A stretch of 64,000 nucleotides of DNA from Dehalococcoidia bacterium (GTDB taxonomy: Bacteria > Chloroflexota > Dehalococcoidia > UBA2979): positions 62,001 to 126,000 of the forward strand of contig JALOAL010000001.1 of NCBI GenBank assembly GCA_023228825.1, given 5' to 3'. The position numbers and the translations under genes are program-made. Every line of letters starts with the position of its first letter. Position 1 is the first letter of the stretch. Below are positions 25,550-34,628 of the stretch, in pieces. The notes under the pieces were generated by a model that worked only from the letters and a program-made list of their open reading frames with translations, searched no databases and was not told where the DNA came from.

Positions 25550-26479
25550 CTAGTCCCGGCGCCTCGCCACGCCTCGGATCTCGTCCACGCAGGTGACGCC
25601 CTCGGCGGCGCACCACGCCTCGAACTCCGCCAGGATGGACCACGGCGCGGCGGGGTCGAGGAAGGTGGCGGTTCCGACCTGCACCGCCGTGGCGCCCGCC
25701 ATCACGAACTCCACCACGTCCAGCCCCGTCATCGCCCCGCCCGAGGCCACCACGGGAATGTCCACCACGGACGAGGCCAGGTAGACGTTCCTCATCGCGA
25801 TCGGCTTGACCGCCGGCCCGGAGAGGCCTCCGGAGCCCGTGGAGAGCACCGGCCGCCGCGTGCGCACGTCGATCGCCATGGCGGGGATGGTGTTGGTCAC
25901 GGTGAGCGCCTGGGCGCCCGCCGCCTCCACCGCCATGGCAATGGGGCGGATGTCCGAGACGCTGGGCGTCAGTTTCACCAGCATCGGCAGCGTGGAGTGG
26001 GCGGCCACCTCGCGCACCACGGCGGCGGCCTGTTCGGGCACCTGGCCGAACTCCAGCCCGCCAGCCTCCACGTTCGGGCACGACACGTTGACCTCAAGGC
26101 CGGCCACGCCCGGGACGCCCTCCAGGCGGGCGGCCAGGGTGCCGTACTCGTCCAGGGTCTCGCCCATGATGTTGACGATGGCCGGGACATCCCAGCGCTC
26201 CCAGACCGGCGCGATAGTCTTGATCAGCGCGCTCACGCCAATGTTCTGGAAGCCAATGGAGTTGAGCATCCCCGCCGCCGTCTCCGCCGTCCGAGGCGTT
26301 GCGTTGCCTCGACGCGGGCGGAGCGTGGTGCCCTTGGAGACGATGGCGCCCAGCGCGTCCACGTCGTGATACTTCGCCAGTTCCAGGCCGTTGGAGAAGG
26401 TCCCGGACGCGGTCATGATCGGATTGCGCAGGCGCAGTTCCGTCTTGTGATGCGGGGCAAGGTTGACGGTCAGGTCCAT
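25550..26479 (-). CDS. pyrD: Dihydroorotate dehydrogenase, catalytic subunit (class 1B)
   Basis: It oxidises dihydroorotate to orotate. The 309-residue protein has NPIMTASGTFSNG, the catalytic cysteine in LEVNVSCPNVEAGG near residue 132, KLTPSVSDI, and FMN-binding GSGGLSGPAVKPIAMRNVY and PVVASGGAMTGLDVVEF. Cysteine as the catalytic base and the presence of pyrK nearby mark class 1B, which passes electrons through PyrK to NAD. It stands apart from the main pyr operon, separated by the plus-strand mrp/NYN genes and a small zinc-ribbon gene, so it needs its own promoter. GGGAG precedes ATG 26479. Confidence 0.95.
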   Translation of the reverse strand: MDLTVNLAPHHKTELRLRNPIMTASGTFSNGLELAKYHDVDALGAIVSKGTTLRPRRGNATPRTAETAAGMLNSIGFQNIGVSALIKTIAPVWERWDVPAIVNIMGETLDEYGTLAARLEGVPGVAGLEVNVSCPNVEAGGLEFGQVPEQAAAVVREVAAHSTLPMLVKLTPSVSDIRPIAMAVEAAGAQALTVTNTIPAMAIDVRTRRPVLSTGSGGLSGPAVKPIAMRNVYLASSVVDIPVVASGGAMTGLDVVEFVMAGATAVQVGTATFLDPAAPWSILAEFEAWCAAEGVTCVDEIRGVARRRD

Positions 26480-26536
26480 GGGGCTCCCGGGATCGCCTCC
26501 ATCATACGGTGCGCGTGCGGAACGGGAGACGTGCAG

Positions 26537-26564
26537 AAGGGCGGCTCCCGCAGGAACCGCCCTT
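26537..26564 (-). terminator. Possible terminator after the zinc-ribbon gene
   Basis: An 8-bp stem, AAGGGCGG with CCGCCCTT, encloses a 12-base loop between the zinc-ribbon gene and pyrD. No long T-run follows. Confidence 0.4.
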
Positions 26565-26632
26565 CGAATATCTCGGACGTTCCGAGGCCGTCCTCCGCAC
26601 TCCGGGAGCGGGCACTCCGGGAGGACGAGGTG

Positions 26633-26896
26633 TTACGCCTCGTCCGCCAGGGAGTACTCCTCCGTCTTGGACGAGCGGTAGGAGCGGTTCAGGTCGTTGC
26701 GGAGCGTGTTGGTCTGCTCCCACATCACCTGCTCGGTCGAGTTGGAAAACGACTTGTGGGCGCCGCAGCGCTTGCACACGCCGCCGCTCTCCCGGCCATT
26801 CGGCGTCTCGATGATCCAGTGATGCACGCAGTTACGCGGCGACACCGGCTTGATTTCACGGTCCTCGGTCTTCGACTGAGTCGTGGCCTGGCTCAT
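26633..26896 (-). CDS. Small zinc-ribbon-like protein
   Basis: The 87-residue product starts MSQATTQSKTEDREIKPV. It has CVHHWIIETPNGRESGGVCKRCGAH, in which Cys and His before the loop and CKRC after it could bind one zinc. The rest is polar and contains MWEQTNTLRNDLNRSYRSSK. I recall similar small proteins in other Chloroflexota but know no function. The frame is open upstream to 27001, but ATG 26896 is the first start with convincing downstream coding. It is divergent from mrp across a 430-base region. Confidence 0.7.
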   Translation of the reverse strand: MSQATTQSKTEDREIKPVSPRNCVHHWIIETPNGRESGGVCKRCGAHKSFSNSTEQVMWEQTNTLRNDLNRSYRSSKTEEYSLADEA

Positions 26897-27325
26897 GATG
26901 CTTTCTCTGTCCTCCGAAGCGGTGACGACACCCCGAGTGTGCAGCCTGTCGTCGCCTCTGCGGGCTACCCGACCTTCCCTGGGCCGGCCCGGGGACTGCA
27001 CGTCCCCCTGGGAGATGCATGATCCCGCCCGTTCCCAAGGAGGGTCAATGTTGTTGTGTTAAATAAGTGCCCAACTTCGCTAATGTGTGCTATCGGGTCT
27101 GTTGCAGGCCTGGGTTCCGGGGCCAAAGCCCGGCCTGCTGCCACGTTTCGCCCTTGAGAGTCCGCTTCCGTATACTTGTTTGAAGCACACTGTGGCGCGC
27201 TGGACGCGGGCCCCGAAGCCCCATCAGGCATCCGTTGTCACATTGATAACGCTCCTGGCCCGCTGATGGTTCCCGCGTCCCTCCCGACCCCCGGGAACGC
27301 GCTTGTTTACGTAAGGATCGTCATC
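26897..27325. other. Divergent regulatory region between the zinc-ribbon and mrp genes
   Basis: No gene is seen in this 429-base gap. It contains an AT-rich patch unusual for the window (about 27046-27070), a hairpin GCAGGCC-T-GGG with CCC-GGCCTGC (27104-27138), and a good -10 box TATACT at 27171-27176 on the plus strand, with no clear -35. If used, this promoter would give mrp a leader of about 140 bases. Confidence 0.45.
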
Positions 27326-28360
27326 TTGCTCGACCAAGACGCGGTGATGACCGCGCTCAAGACGGTGCAGGACCCGGAACTGCATCGGGACATCGTTTCT
27401 CTCAACATGGTGCGGGACCTCAAGGTCGAGGGTGGCCGCGTGGCCTTCTCCCTGGTTCTCACCACCCCCGCGTGCCCCCTGCGCGAGACCATCGACCATG
27501 ACGTGCGCGAAGCCCTGGAGGGCATCGGCGGCGTCGAGGAGATCGACATCGACTGGGGCGCCGAGGTGCGCTCCACGTTCCGGGAGGGCGGCCCCACGCC
27601 GATCCCGGGCGTCCGCAACGTGATCGCGGTCGCGTCCAACAAGGGCGGTGTGGGCAAGTCCACCGTGGCCGTGAACCTGGCCGTGGCGCTGGGCCGCCTG
27701 GGCGCGCGCGTGGGCCTGCTGGACGCGGACATCACCGGCCCCAACATCCCCACCATGCTCGGCATCCAGGGCGGCCTGCAGGCCAGCGGCCAGCAGGGCC
27801 TGAGCCCCGTGGAGGCGCACGGCATCAAGGCCGTCTCGCTCGGCTTCGTCGTCCCGCCCGGCACCCCCGTGGTCTGGCGAGGGCCCATGATCGGCTCCGG
27901 TGTCCGCCAGTTGATGCACGACGTGGACTGGGGCGACCTGGACTACCTCATCATCGACCTGCCGCCCGGCACCTCGGACGCCTCCATGAGCATGGCGGCG
28001 GAGGCCCTGATCGCCGGCACGGTGATCGTGTCTACGCCGTCCAAGGTCTCCATCGAGGATGCACGCAAGGCCGTCGGCATGTTCGACCGGCTGGGCGTGC
28101 CCATCTTCGGCGTGGTGGAGAACATGAGCAGCGACGTCTTCGGACGTGGCGGCGCTCGTGAGGCCGCCGACGAACTGGGCGTGGAGTTCCTGGGCGAGAT
28201 CCCACTGGACGTCACCGTCCGCGAGGGCGGCGACGTGGGCGTGCCGGTGGTGGTGGGGCACCCGGAGTCGCCCCAGACCGCCGCATTCATCGAGTTGGCC
28301 GAGCAAGTGGCCGCGCGCTGCTCCGTCCTGCAGTTTGCCGGAGAGGCAGGCACCCGTTGA
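27326..28360 (+). CDS. mrp: Mrp/ApbC Fe-S cluster carrier ATPase
   Basis: The 344-residue protein has an N-terminal MIP18/DUF59 domain (about residues 1-85, VQDPELHRDIVSLNMV) and a P-loop domain with the deviant Walker A ASNKGGVGKSTVAVNLAVALG, DADITGPNIP, and DYLIIDLPPGTSD. It binds and delivers Fe-S clusters in the cytoplasm. The start is TTG 27326, preceded by AAGGA and giving the family-like N-terminus LDQDAVMTALKTVQDPEL; the next ATG (27347) is possible. The stop overlaps the next gene's TTG. Confidence 0.92.
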   Translation: MLDQDAVMTALKTVQDPELHRDIVSLNMVRDLKVEGGRVAFSLVLTTPACPLRETIDHDVREALEGIGGVEEIDIDWGAEVRSTFREGGPTPIPGVRNVIAVASNKGGVGKSTVAVNLAVALGRLGARVGLLDADITGPNIPTMLGIQGGLQASGQQGLSPVEAHGIKAVSLGFVVPPGTPVVWRGPMIGSGVRQLMHDVDWGDLDYLIIDLPPGTSDASMSMAAEALIAGTVIVSTPSKVSIEDARKAVGMFDRLGVPIFGVVENMSSDVFGRGGAREAADELGVEFLGEIPLDVTVREGGDVGVPVVVGHPESPQTAAFIELAEQVAARCSVLQFAGEAGTR

Positions 28361-29499
28361 CCCCACCCTTGGAACCCGTACTGGAGGCCGCTGACGGTGG
28401 CACCTCGCCGCGTTCGCGTCGCCTCGGCTCCATGATCGCCGGACGCCGCAAGGCGGACGAGGCCCCCGCCGAGGACCGCGAGGGGCGCGAGGGGCGCGAG
28501 GGCAAGGCGGAGAAGGCGGAGAAAGCCGACAAGGCCGACACGCCTGCCGAGAAGCCTCGCGCCGCCAGCCGCCGTACCAAGGCGGACGACGACGAACGGC
28601 CCGCCCGCAGCACCTCGCGCGCCGCGGCGGCCGAGGACGACGACGAGGACGCGGACGACGGCAAGCCGCGCGTGCGCCGCAGCCGCCGAGGCGGCGCCGG
28701 ACGCACCCGCCGGACGTCCGAGGCCTCCGAGCCGGCTGACGACGCGACGGAAGACCAGGCGGAGGCCAGGGATGCGGCCCCCGCTGCGGCCGCCCCCGCC
28801 GAGACGGTGGAGACCGAGGACGAGCCCGCCGAGGTGCGTCCGCGTCGCGCCGCCACGCGTCGAACCGCCTCGGCAGCGGCGCCCGCAGAAGCACCGACCG
28901 CGCTACTGGACGAGATCCAGTCGCTCCGCGCGACCATGTCGAAGCAGGAGCGCATGCTGGAGGTGCTGGCGAGCGGCATCGACAACCTGGGCGAGCGCAT
29001 CACGTTCAGCGGCTACCGCCCACGCATCGCGATCTTCGTGGACGTGCCGAACCTGATCTACGGCTACGAGGGCGACGGCACCCTGAACATGGGCAAGATC
29101 CTGGACATGCTGACGGAGGGCCGCGACCTGGTGCGCGCCACCGCCTATTCGCCAGTCTCGGACGACCCGCGCGAGCCCATGGAGCAGCAGCGCTTCGTGG
29201 CCCCCTTCGTCCCCTACGAGTACCGGATTGTCACCAAGCCGCTGAAGCGCTTTGCGGACGGCTCCATCAAGGGCAACTTCGACGTGGAGATGGCCATCGA
29301 CATGGTGTTGATGGCAGACCGCGTGGACGTGATGGCCTGTGTCTCCGGGGACGCGGACTTCGCCCGCGCGGTGGAGGCAGTCCAGCAGAAGGGTGTGCGC
29401 GTGGAGGTCATCGCCTTCGCGGGGAGCACCTCGCTGGAGATGCGCGCCCTGGCGGACCACTACCTGGAGTTGGGCCGGGTCGTCGACAAGATCCTCTAG
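28357..29499 (+). CDS. NYN-domain protein with long disordered N-terminus
   Basis: The 380-residue protein has a charged disordered half (about residues 1-170, with EGREGREGKAEKAEKADKAD repeats), a short coiled coil (about 185-215), and a C-terminal NYN/LabA domain (DUF88-type) with RIAIFVDVPNLIYGYEG, GNFDVEMAIDMVLMA and ACVSGDADFARAVEAVQQKGVRVEV. The acidic residues of the PIN-like nuclease site are present, so RNA cleavage is plausible. The start is TTG, overlapping the mrp stop by four bases (TTGA), so it is translationally coupled to mrp. Confidence 0.85.
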   Translation: MTPPLEPVLEAADGGTSPRSRRLGSMIAGRRKADEAPAEDREGREGREGKAEKAEKADKADTPAEKPRAASRRTKADDDERPARSTSRAAAAEDDDEDADDGKPRVRRSRRGGAGRTRRTSEASEPADDATEDQAEARDAAPAAAAPAETVETEDEPAEVRPRRAATRRTASAAAPAEAPTALLDEIQSLRATMSKQERMLEVLASGIDNLGERITFSGYRPRIAIFVDVPNLIYGYEGDGTLNMGKILDMLTEGRDLVRATAYSPVSDDPREPMEQQRFVAPFVPYEYRIVTKPLKRFADGSIKGNFDVEMAIDMVLMADRVDVMACVSGDADFARAVEAVQQKGVRVEVIAFAGSTSLEMRALADHYLELGRVVDKIL

Positions 29500-29521
29500 G
29501 CACGAGCCAAGACCGATGTGA

Positions 29522-29543
29522 GAGGGTGTCCAACAACACCCTC
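29522..29543. terminator. Hairpin between convergent genes
   Basis: An 8-bp stem, GAGGGTGT with ACACCCTC, encloses a six-base loop. It lies between the NYN gene and the end of the pyr operon and could act in both directions. No T-run is seen. Confidence 0.5.
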
Positions 29544-29580
29544 CCTCCAGGCTTCCTCGGAGCGTGGCGCCCCGTCTCCG

Positions 29581-29844
29581 TCAGGCCTCGTCGTCCCCGT
29601 CGAGCCAGGGCGCGGCGCTCTTCCCGCGGCCGCCTGGACGCGAGCGTCCGGCGGAGGGGCCGCTGACCAGCGAGTCGCCGCTGGCGATGGCCGCGAGGAA
29701 CGAGCCCCCCATCAGCCCGATACCGATGCCAAAAAGCCAGCCCAGGTAGGCCGGCTGGGTGTCGATGATGGTCGCCGCGGCGAGGATGCCGAGGAGGAGG
29801 CCGGCCAGGATGGGCAGGAAGGCTGGCTGCAGGTAGCGGCTCAT
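29581..29844 (-). CDS. Small membrane protein at the end of the pyr operon
   Basis: The 87-residue product has two hydrophobic helices (about residues 7-25 and 32-52) and a polar Gly/Arg/Ser-rich C-terminus ending WLDGDDEA. Its ATG overlaps the pyrK stop by four bases (ATGA), so its translation is coupled to pyrK. I do not recognise it. It may help locate PyrK at the membrane, but nothing in the sequence proves this. Confidence 0.65.
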   Translation of the reverse strand: MSRYLQPAFLPILAGLLLGILAAATIIDTQPAYLGWLFGIGIGLMGGSFLAAIASGDSLVSGPSAGRSRPGGRGKSAAPWLDGDDEA

Positions 29845-30617
29845 GCGTAGAGGTCTCTCAGGTCAAACATGGGGCCGTCAGTGCATACGAGTCTAACCCC
29901 ACCCTTTCGGGGGAAGACGGCGCACGAGTAACAAATGCCCAGACCGCATGCCATCCGTGCTTCCAGCAGGCCCTGGATGGGCTTGTTGCTGCCGGCGTCC
30001 CGGGCCACGCGATAGAGCGCCTCGAACATCGGGTCCGGGCCGCAGGCGAAGGCCTGGTCACACCAGGGGAGGAGCCGCTCGAAGGGCGCGGTCACGCGCC
30101 CGGTCTCGCCCAGCGAGCCGTCCTCCGTGGTCACCACCAGTTCCACCTCTGACGGCAGAAGGGCGGCCGGAAAGATCTGCGCCTCCGTACGCCCGCCCAG
30201 GACCATGGTGACCTCGCGACCTTCCGCGACCAGGGAGTCCGCAAGCCAGATCAGCGGCGCCACGCCGATGCCGCCGCCCACCAGCAGCATCTTTTGGACG
30301 CGCTCGCGCGGCTCGAAGCCGCGGCCCAGCGGGCCCACCAGGCGCACCTGGTCGCCCTCGCGGCGGCGGGACAGCCAGTCCGTGCCGCGCCCCACCACGT
30401 CGAAGAGCACGCCGAACTCCGGGCCCCCGGGCCCCCGCCGCACCCGGAAGATCGAGAACGCGCGGCCCAGCAGCGGGTCGTACGACTCCCCCGCATAGGC
30501 CATGAGGAACTGCCCGGGGACCGCGGACGCGAGGTGATCCGGGCTCCGCAGCCACAGCGCGTGCGTATCGCCGTACAGCCGCACGCTCTCCGTGACCTCC
30601 GCGAGGAACGACTTCAT
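29841..30617 (-). CDS. pyrK: Dihydroorotate dehydrogenase electron-transfer subunit
   Basis: PyrK moves electrons from PyrD to NAD using FAD and a 2Fe-2S cluster. The 258-residue protein has an FAD-binding barrel (PLLGRAFSIFRV, about residue 50), a nucleotide-binding segment (MLLVGGGIGVAPLIWLADSL), and the cluster cysteines in MACGLGICYSCAVF plus VCTDGP near the C-terminus. It follows the HAD gene by ten bases and ends by overlapping the small membrane protein gene. Confidence 0.94.
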   Translation of the reverse strand: MKSFLAEVTESVRLYGDTHALWLRSPDHLASAVPGQFLMAYAGESYDPLLGRAFSIFRVRRGPGGPEFGVLFDVVGRGTDWLSRRREGDQVRLVGPLGRGFEPRERVQKMLLVGGGIGVAPLIWLADSLVAEGREVTMVLGGRTEAQIFPAALLPSEVELVVTTEDGSLGETGRVTAPFERLLPWCDQAFACGPDPMFEALYRVARDAGSNKPIQGLLEARMACGLGICYSCAVFPRKGGVRLVCTDGPMFDLRDLYA

Positions 30618-30627
30618 CGACTCGTCC

Positions 30628-31314
30628 TCACAAGGCCGTCTCGGTCGGCCGGCGGCTGCCCACCAGGATCGGCGCGACCTGGTTCAGGTGGTCCACCACG
30701 TGCGTCGCCCCCTCGGTGATCAGCCGCTCGCGCGACCGCGATCCCAGCAGGGCTACCACCACCGGGATGCCCGCGTCCCGGGCGCAGTTCATGTCGAACT
30801 CCGTGTCGCCCACGAACGCCGCGTCCTCCGGCGGGACGTCCAGGCGCCGCAGCGCAGACAGCGCCGCCTCCGGATCCGGCTTGGGCGCGCCAGACTCGCG
30901 GCCGTGCACCACGGCGAAGAGGTCATCCCAGCCCTGCGCCTCTACCATCAGGCGCGCCCCTCGGTCGCGCTTGTTGGTCACCACCCCCATCAGCACGCCG
31001 GCGTCGTGCACCTGGCGGAGGAGCGCCGCGGCGCCCTCGTGCGGCGGGGTGCGCTGGATGAAGCCGTGTTCGTAGACGCGCAGGTAGTCGGCGTTGACCG
31101 CGCGGGCCACTTCCGAGGAGACCCCGAAGAGTTCTTGCACCAGCACGTCCATGGGCGCGCCGATGTGAGGGACGATCGCGTCCGGCTCCGCGTGCAGGCC
31201 GTGCATCCGTGCGGCCTCCGCCATTGCCTGCGCGATCGTGGGTAGCGAGTCCACGAGCGTGCCGTCCAGGTCGAAGAGCGCCGCGCGCACGGGCCGGCCG
31301 TCCGTCGCGGTCAC
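30628..31314 (-). CDS. HAD-superfamily phosphatase (Gph/YjjG-like)
   Basis: The 228-residue protein has the HAD motifs ALFDLDGTLVDS near residue 12, VVTNK, KPDPEAA and VGDTEFDM, with the C1 helical cap of phosphoglycolate phosphatase-like enzymes. It may remove phosphate from damaged nucleotides or from phosphoglycolate; the pyr operon context makes a nucleotide-related role plausible. The start is GTG 31314, overlapping the carB stop by four bases (GTGA). Confidence 0.85.
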   Translation of the reverse strand: MTATDGRPVRAALFDLDGTLVDSLPTIAQAMAEAARMHGLHAEPDAIVPHIGAPMDVLVQELFGVSSEVARAVNADYLRVYEHGFIQRTPPHEGAAALLRQVHDAGVLMGVVTNKRDRGARLMVEAQGWDDLFAVVHGRESGAPKPDPEAALSALRRLDVPPEDAAFVGDTEFDMNCARDAGIPVVVALLGSRSRERLITEGATHVVDHLNQVAPILVGSRRPTETAL

Positions 31315-34300
31315 TGCCCGTCGCCGTCGCGATACTCAAGCAGCGGGCGCACGTCGTAGTCGCCGCCGGCCCGCAGCGCGCCGATCGCCGCCGCCGCCGT
31401 CTCCAGCGAGGTGAAGCAGGGGATGCGTACCTCCGTGGCCGCTCGGCGGATGTGGAAGCCGTCGCGCCGCGCGTCTGCCCGCCCACCCTCGATGGTGTTG
31501 ATGACGGCGCCGACCGTGCCCTCGCGGATCACGTCCACCACGTTCGGGTGGCCCTCGTTCAGGCGCTTGGTCACCATCTCCACAGGGATGCCGAGTTCCT
31601 GGATGAGCGTGGCCGTGCCCTCCGTGGCATAGAGGCGGCACCCGGCCTCGTGCAGGTCGCGGATCAGCGCCGTGGCGCGCGCCTTGGTCTGGTTCGAGAC
31701 CGAGATCAGGAACGGCGTGCCCGGCGCCACCTCCAGCCCCGAGGCGATCATCGCCTTCCGGACGGCAGGGGCGAAGGAACGGTCCACGCCCATGACCTCG
31801 CCCGTGGACTTCATCTCCGGGCCCAGGAACGTGTCCACGTCCACCAGTTTCTGCATGGAGAAGACGGGCGCCTTCACCGCGACCAGGTCGCCCTCCGGCC
31901 ACAGGCCAGGCTCGTAGCCCTGCTCGCGCAGGGACTGGCCCAGCATGATGTTGACGGCCAGTTGCACCATGGGCACGCCCGTCACCTTGGAGAGGAAGGG
32001 CACCGTGCGCGAGGAGCGCGGGTTCACCTCGATCACGAAGACGCCGGGGCCCGTGGGGTCGCTCTCCGGCGCGATCACGAACTGCACGTTCATCAGCCCC
32101 CGCACTCCAAGGCCCAGCGCCATGCGCGTGGAGTAGTCCACGATCGCCTCGCGCTGCTCCGCCGTCAGGCGCTGCGGCGGGTAGACGGCCATGGAGTCGC
32201 CGGAGTGCACCCCTGCGCGTTCGATGTGCTCCATGATGCCCGGGATGAGCACGGTCTCGCCGTCGCAGATCGCGTCCACCTCGACTTCGGGTCCCACCAG
32301 GAACTTGTCGATGAGGACGGCGCCGGTGTTCTCCGCCAGCGCGGCGGCGAAGAAGCGCACGAGTTCGTTCGCGTCCTGCACCACCTCCATCGCGCGCCCG
32401 CCCAGGACGTAGGACGGCCGCACCAGCACCGGATAGCCAATGGCCTCCGCCGTGCTCAGCGCGTCCTCCAGCGTGGTGACGGCGGTGCCCGGCGGCTGGG
32501 GGATGTCCAGTTCCGCGAGCAGCGTGCCGAAGCGGCCCCGGTCCTCCGCCAGGTCGATCGCGTCCGCAGACGAGCCGGCGATGGGGAGCGCGGAGGCATG
32601 CAGCGCCCGCGCCATGTTCACCGCCGTCTGGCCGCCGAACTGCACGATCGAGGGCGGCGCCTCGCCGTCTTCGCCCGCCTCGTTCTCCAGCAGGTCGCGG
32701 ATGGACTCCTCGTCCAGCGGCTCGAAGTAGAGGCGGTCCGAGGTGTCGAAGTCGGTGGAGACGGTCTCCGGGTTGGAGTTCGCCATGATCGACTCGATGC
32801 CCGCCTCCTGCAGCGCGCGGGCGGCGCGCACCGAGCAATAGTCGAACTCGATGCCCTGGCCGATGCGGATGGGCCCGGAGCCGATGACGAGCATGGACTG
32901 CCGGCCGGTGGGGGGCGCCTCGTTCTCCTCCTCGTAGGTGGAGTAGAAGTAGGGCGTGACGGCGTCGAACTCCGCGGCGCAGGTGTCCACCATCTTGTAG
33001 ACGGGGCGCACGTCCCACTCGTCGCGCAGGGCGCGCACCTGCTGCGGCAGGCGGTCCGCCAGCGTGGCGATGTCCCGGTCCGCGAACCCCAGGCGCTTGG
33101 CCTGGCGCAGCAGCGCCGGCGTCAGGTCTTCGGAGAGCAGGCGCTTCTCCATCTCCACGATGCGCGCCAGGCGCTCCACAAACCACGGGTCCACGCCGCA
33201 GTCGCCGGAGATCTCCGCCAGCGGCACGCCACGACGGATCGAGGCGAGCAGCGCCCAGATGCGTTCGTCCGTGGCGGTCAGTGGCGGGTGGTCGCCCCAC
33301 TCCGGGTGCTGCCACAGGATCGACCGGCTGCCGAACTCCAGCGAGCGGATCGCCTTCTGGAGGGCGCCCTCGAACGTGCGGTCAATGGCCATGACCTCGC
33401 CCGTGGCCTTCATCTGCGTGCCCAGGCGGCGGTCACCGCTGATGAACTTGTCGAAGGGCCAGCGGGGGATCTTCACCACCACGTAGTCCAGCGCCGGCTC
33501 GAAGGCCGCCGTGGTGCGCTTCGTGACCGCGTTCTCCACCTCGTGCAGGCGCTTGCCCACGGCGATCTTGGCGGCCACACGCGCGATCGGGTAGCCCGTG
33601 GCCTTGGAGGCCAGGGCGGAAGACCGCGACACGCGCGGGTTCACCTCGATGACGTGGTACGGGAGGCAGTCCGTCTCGCCCGCGCCCTCCCAGCCGACCA
33701 CGTCCGGCCGAGGCGCCAGCGCGAACTGGACGTTGCAGCCGCCCTCGATGCCCAGGGCGCGGATGATCTTCAGGGCGCTGTTCCGCAGCATGTGGTATTC
33801 GCGGTCAGACAGGGTCTGCGAGGGGGCGACGACGATGGAGTCGCCGGTGTGGACCCCCATGGGGTCCAGGTTCTCCATGTTGCAGATGGTGATACAGGTG
33901 TCGTTGCCGTCCCGCATCACCTCGTACTCGAGTTCCTTCCAGCCCAGGAGGGACTGTTCCACGAGCACCTGGCTGATGGGGGAGGCCGCGATGCCGCTCT
34001 TGCAGATGCGCTCGTAGTCCTCCTCCGTGTAGGCCACGCCGCCGCCGGTGCCGCCCAGCGTGTAGGCCGGGCGGATGACCGCCGGCAGCCCGATCTCCGT
34101 GAGGGCGGCCCGCGCCTCCTCCCACGACTCCACGATGGCGCTCCGCGGGGTGGGTTCGCCGATCTCGTGCAGGAGGTTGCGGAACAGTTCGCGGTCTTCC
34201 GCGAGTTTGATCGTGCGCACGCTGGAGCCCAGCAGGCGCACGCCGTACTTGTCCAGCACGCCCGCCTCAGCGAGGTCCACCGCCAGGTTCAGACCAGTCT

Positions 34301-34628
34301 GCCCGCCCAGCGTGGGGAGCAGCGCGTCCGGCCGTTCCCGCGCGATGATCCGCTCCAGCACCTCCACCGTCAGGGGCTCGATGTAGACCACGTCCGCGAC
34401 GCCTTCGTCGGTCATGATCGTGGCCGGGTTGGAGTTGACCAGGATGGAGCGGATGCCCTCCTCGCGCATGGCCTTGCAGGCCTGCGTGCCGGCGTAGTCA
34501 AACTCCGCCGCCTGCCCGATCACTATCGGCCCGCTCCCGATGATCAGGACGGAGCGAGGCTTCTCGAACGGGCGCGTATCGGCATCCGCCGCCGGGGCGG
34601 GGGTGGGTGTGGAAGCGGTAGTCGTCAG
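31311..34628 (-). CDS. carB: Carbamoyl-phosphate synthase large subunit, probably CTG-started
   Basis: CarB makes carbamoyl phosphate from ammonia, bicarbonate and ATP. The two homologous ATP-grasp halves are visible: NPATIMTDEGVAD and GSGPIRIGQGIEFDYCSV begin them, with VRPAYTLGGTGGG and VRPSYVLGGRAMEVV, and a C-terminal MGS-like domain. The conserved N-terminus SVLIIGSGPIVIGQAAEFDY is encoded, but no ATG, GTG or TTG precedes it in frame; the first GTG (34523) would remove part of that motif. I therefore start it at CTG 34628, which overlaps the preceding stop (CTGA) and has a run of six G eight bases upstream. That gives 1105 residues. Confidence 0.9.
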   Translation of the reverse strand: MTTTASTPTPAPAADADTRPFEKPRSVLIIGSGPIVIGQAAEFDYAGTQACKAMREEGIRSILVNSNPATIMTDEGVADVVYIEPLTVEVLERIIARERPDALLPTLGGQTGLNLAVDLAEAGVLDKYGVRLLGSSVRTIKLAEDRELFRNLLHEIGEPTPRSAIVESWEEARAALTEIGLPAVIRPAYTLGGTGGGVAYTEEDYERICKSGIAASPISQVLVEQSLLGWKELEYEVMRDGNDTCITICNMENLDPMGVHTGDSIVVAPSQTLSDREYHMLRNSALKIIRALGIEGGCNVQFALAPRPDVVGWEGAGETDCLPYHVIEVNPRVSRSSALASKATGYPIARVAAKIAVGKRLHEVENAVTKRTTAAFEPALDYVVVKIPRWPFDKFISGDRRLGTQMKATGEVMAIDRTFEGALQKAIRSLEFGSRSILWQHPEWGDHPPLTATDERIWALLASIRRGVPLAEISGDCGVDPWFVERLARIVEMEKRLLSEDLTPALLRQAKRLGFADRDIATLADRLPQQVRALRDEWDVRPVYKMVDTCAAEFDAVTPYFYSTYEEENEAPPTGRQSMLVIGSGPIRIGQGIEFDYCSVRAARALQEAGIESIMANSNPETVSTDFDTSDRLYFEPLDEESIRDLLENEAGEDGEAPPSIVQFGGQTAVNMARALHASALPIAGSSADAIDLAEDRGRFGTLLAELDIPQPPGTAVTTLEDALSTAEAIGYPVLVRPSYVLGGRAMEVVQDANELVRFFAAALAENTGAVLIDKFLVGPEVEVDAICDGETVLIPGIMEHIERAGVHSGDSMAVYPPQRLTAEQREAIVDYSTRMALGLGVRGLMNVQFVIAPESDPTGPGVFVIEVNPRSSRTVPFLSKVTGVPMVQLAVNIMLGQSLREQGYEPGLWPEGDLVAVKAPVFSMQKLVDVDTFLGPEMKSTGEVMGVDRSFAPAVRKAMIASGLEVAPGTPFLISVSNQTKARATALIRDLHEAGCRLYATEGTATLIQELGIPVEMVTKRLNEGHPNVVDVIREGTVGAVINTIEGGRADARRDGFHIRRAATEVRIPCFTSLETAAAAIGALRAGGDYDVRPLLEYRDGDGQ

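Noticed and set aside
34523..34523. GTG as the carB start
   Set aside because: It would delete the conserved GSGPI part of the N-terminal motif.
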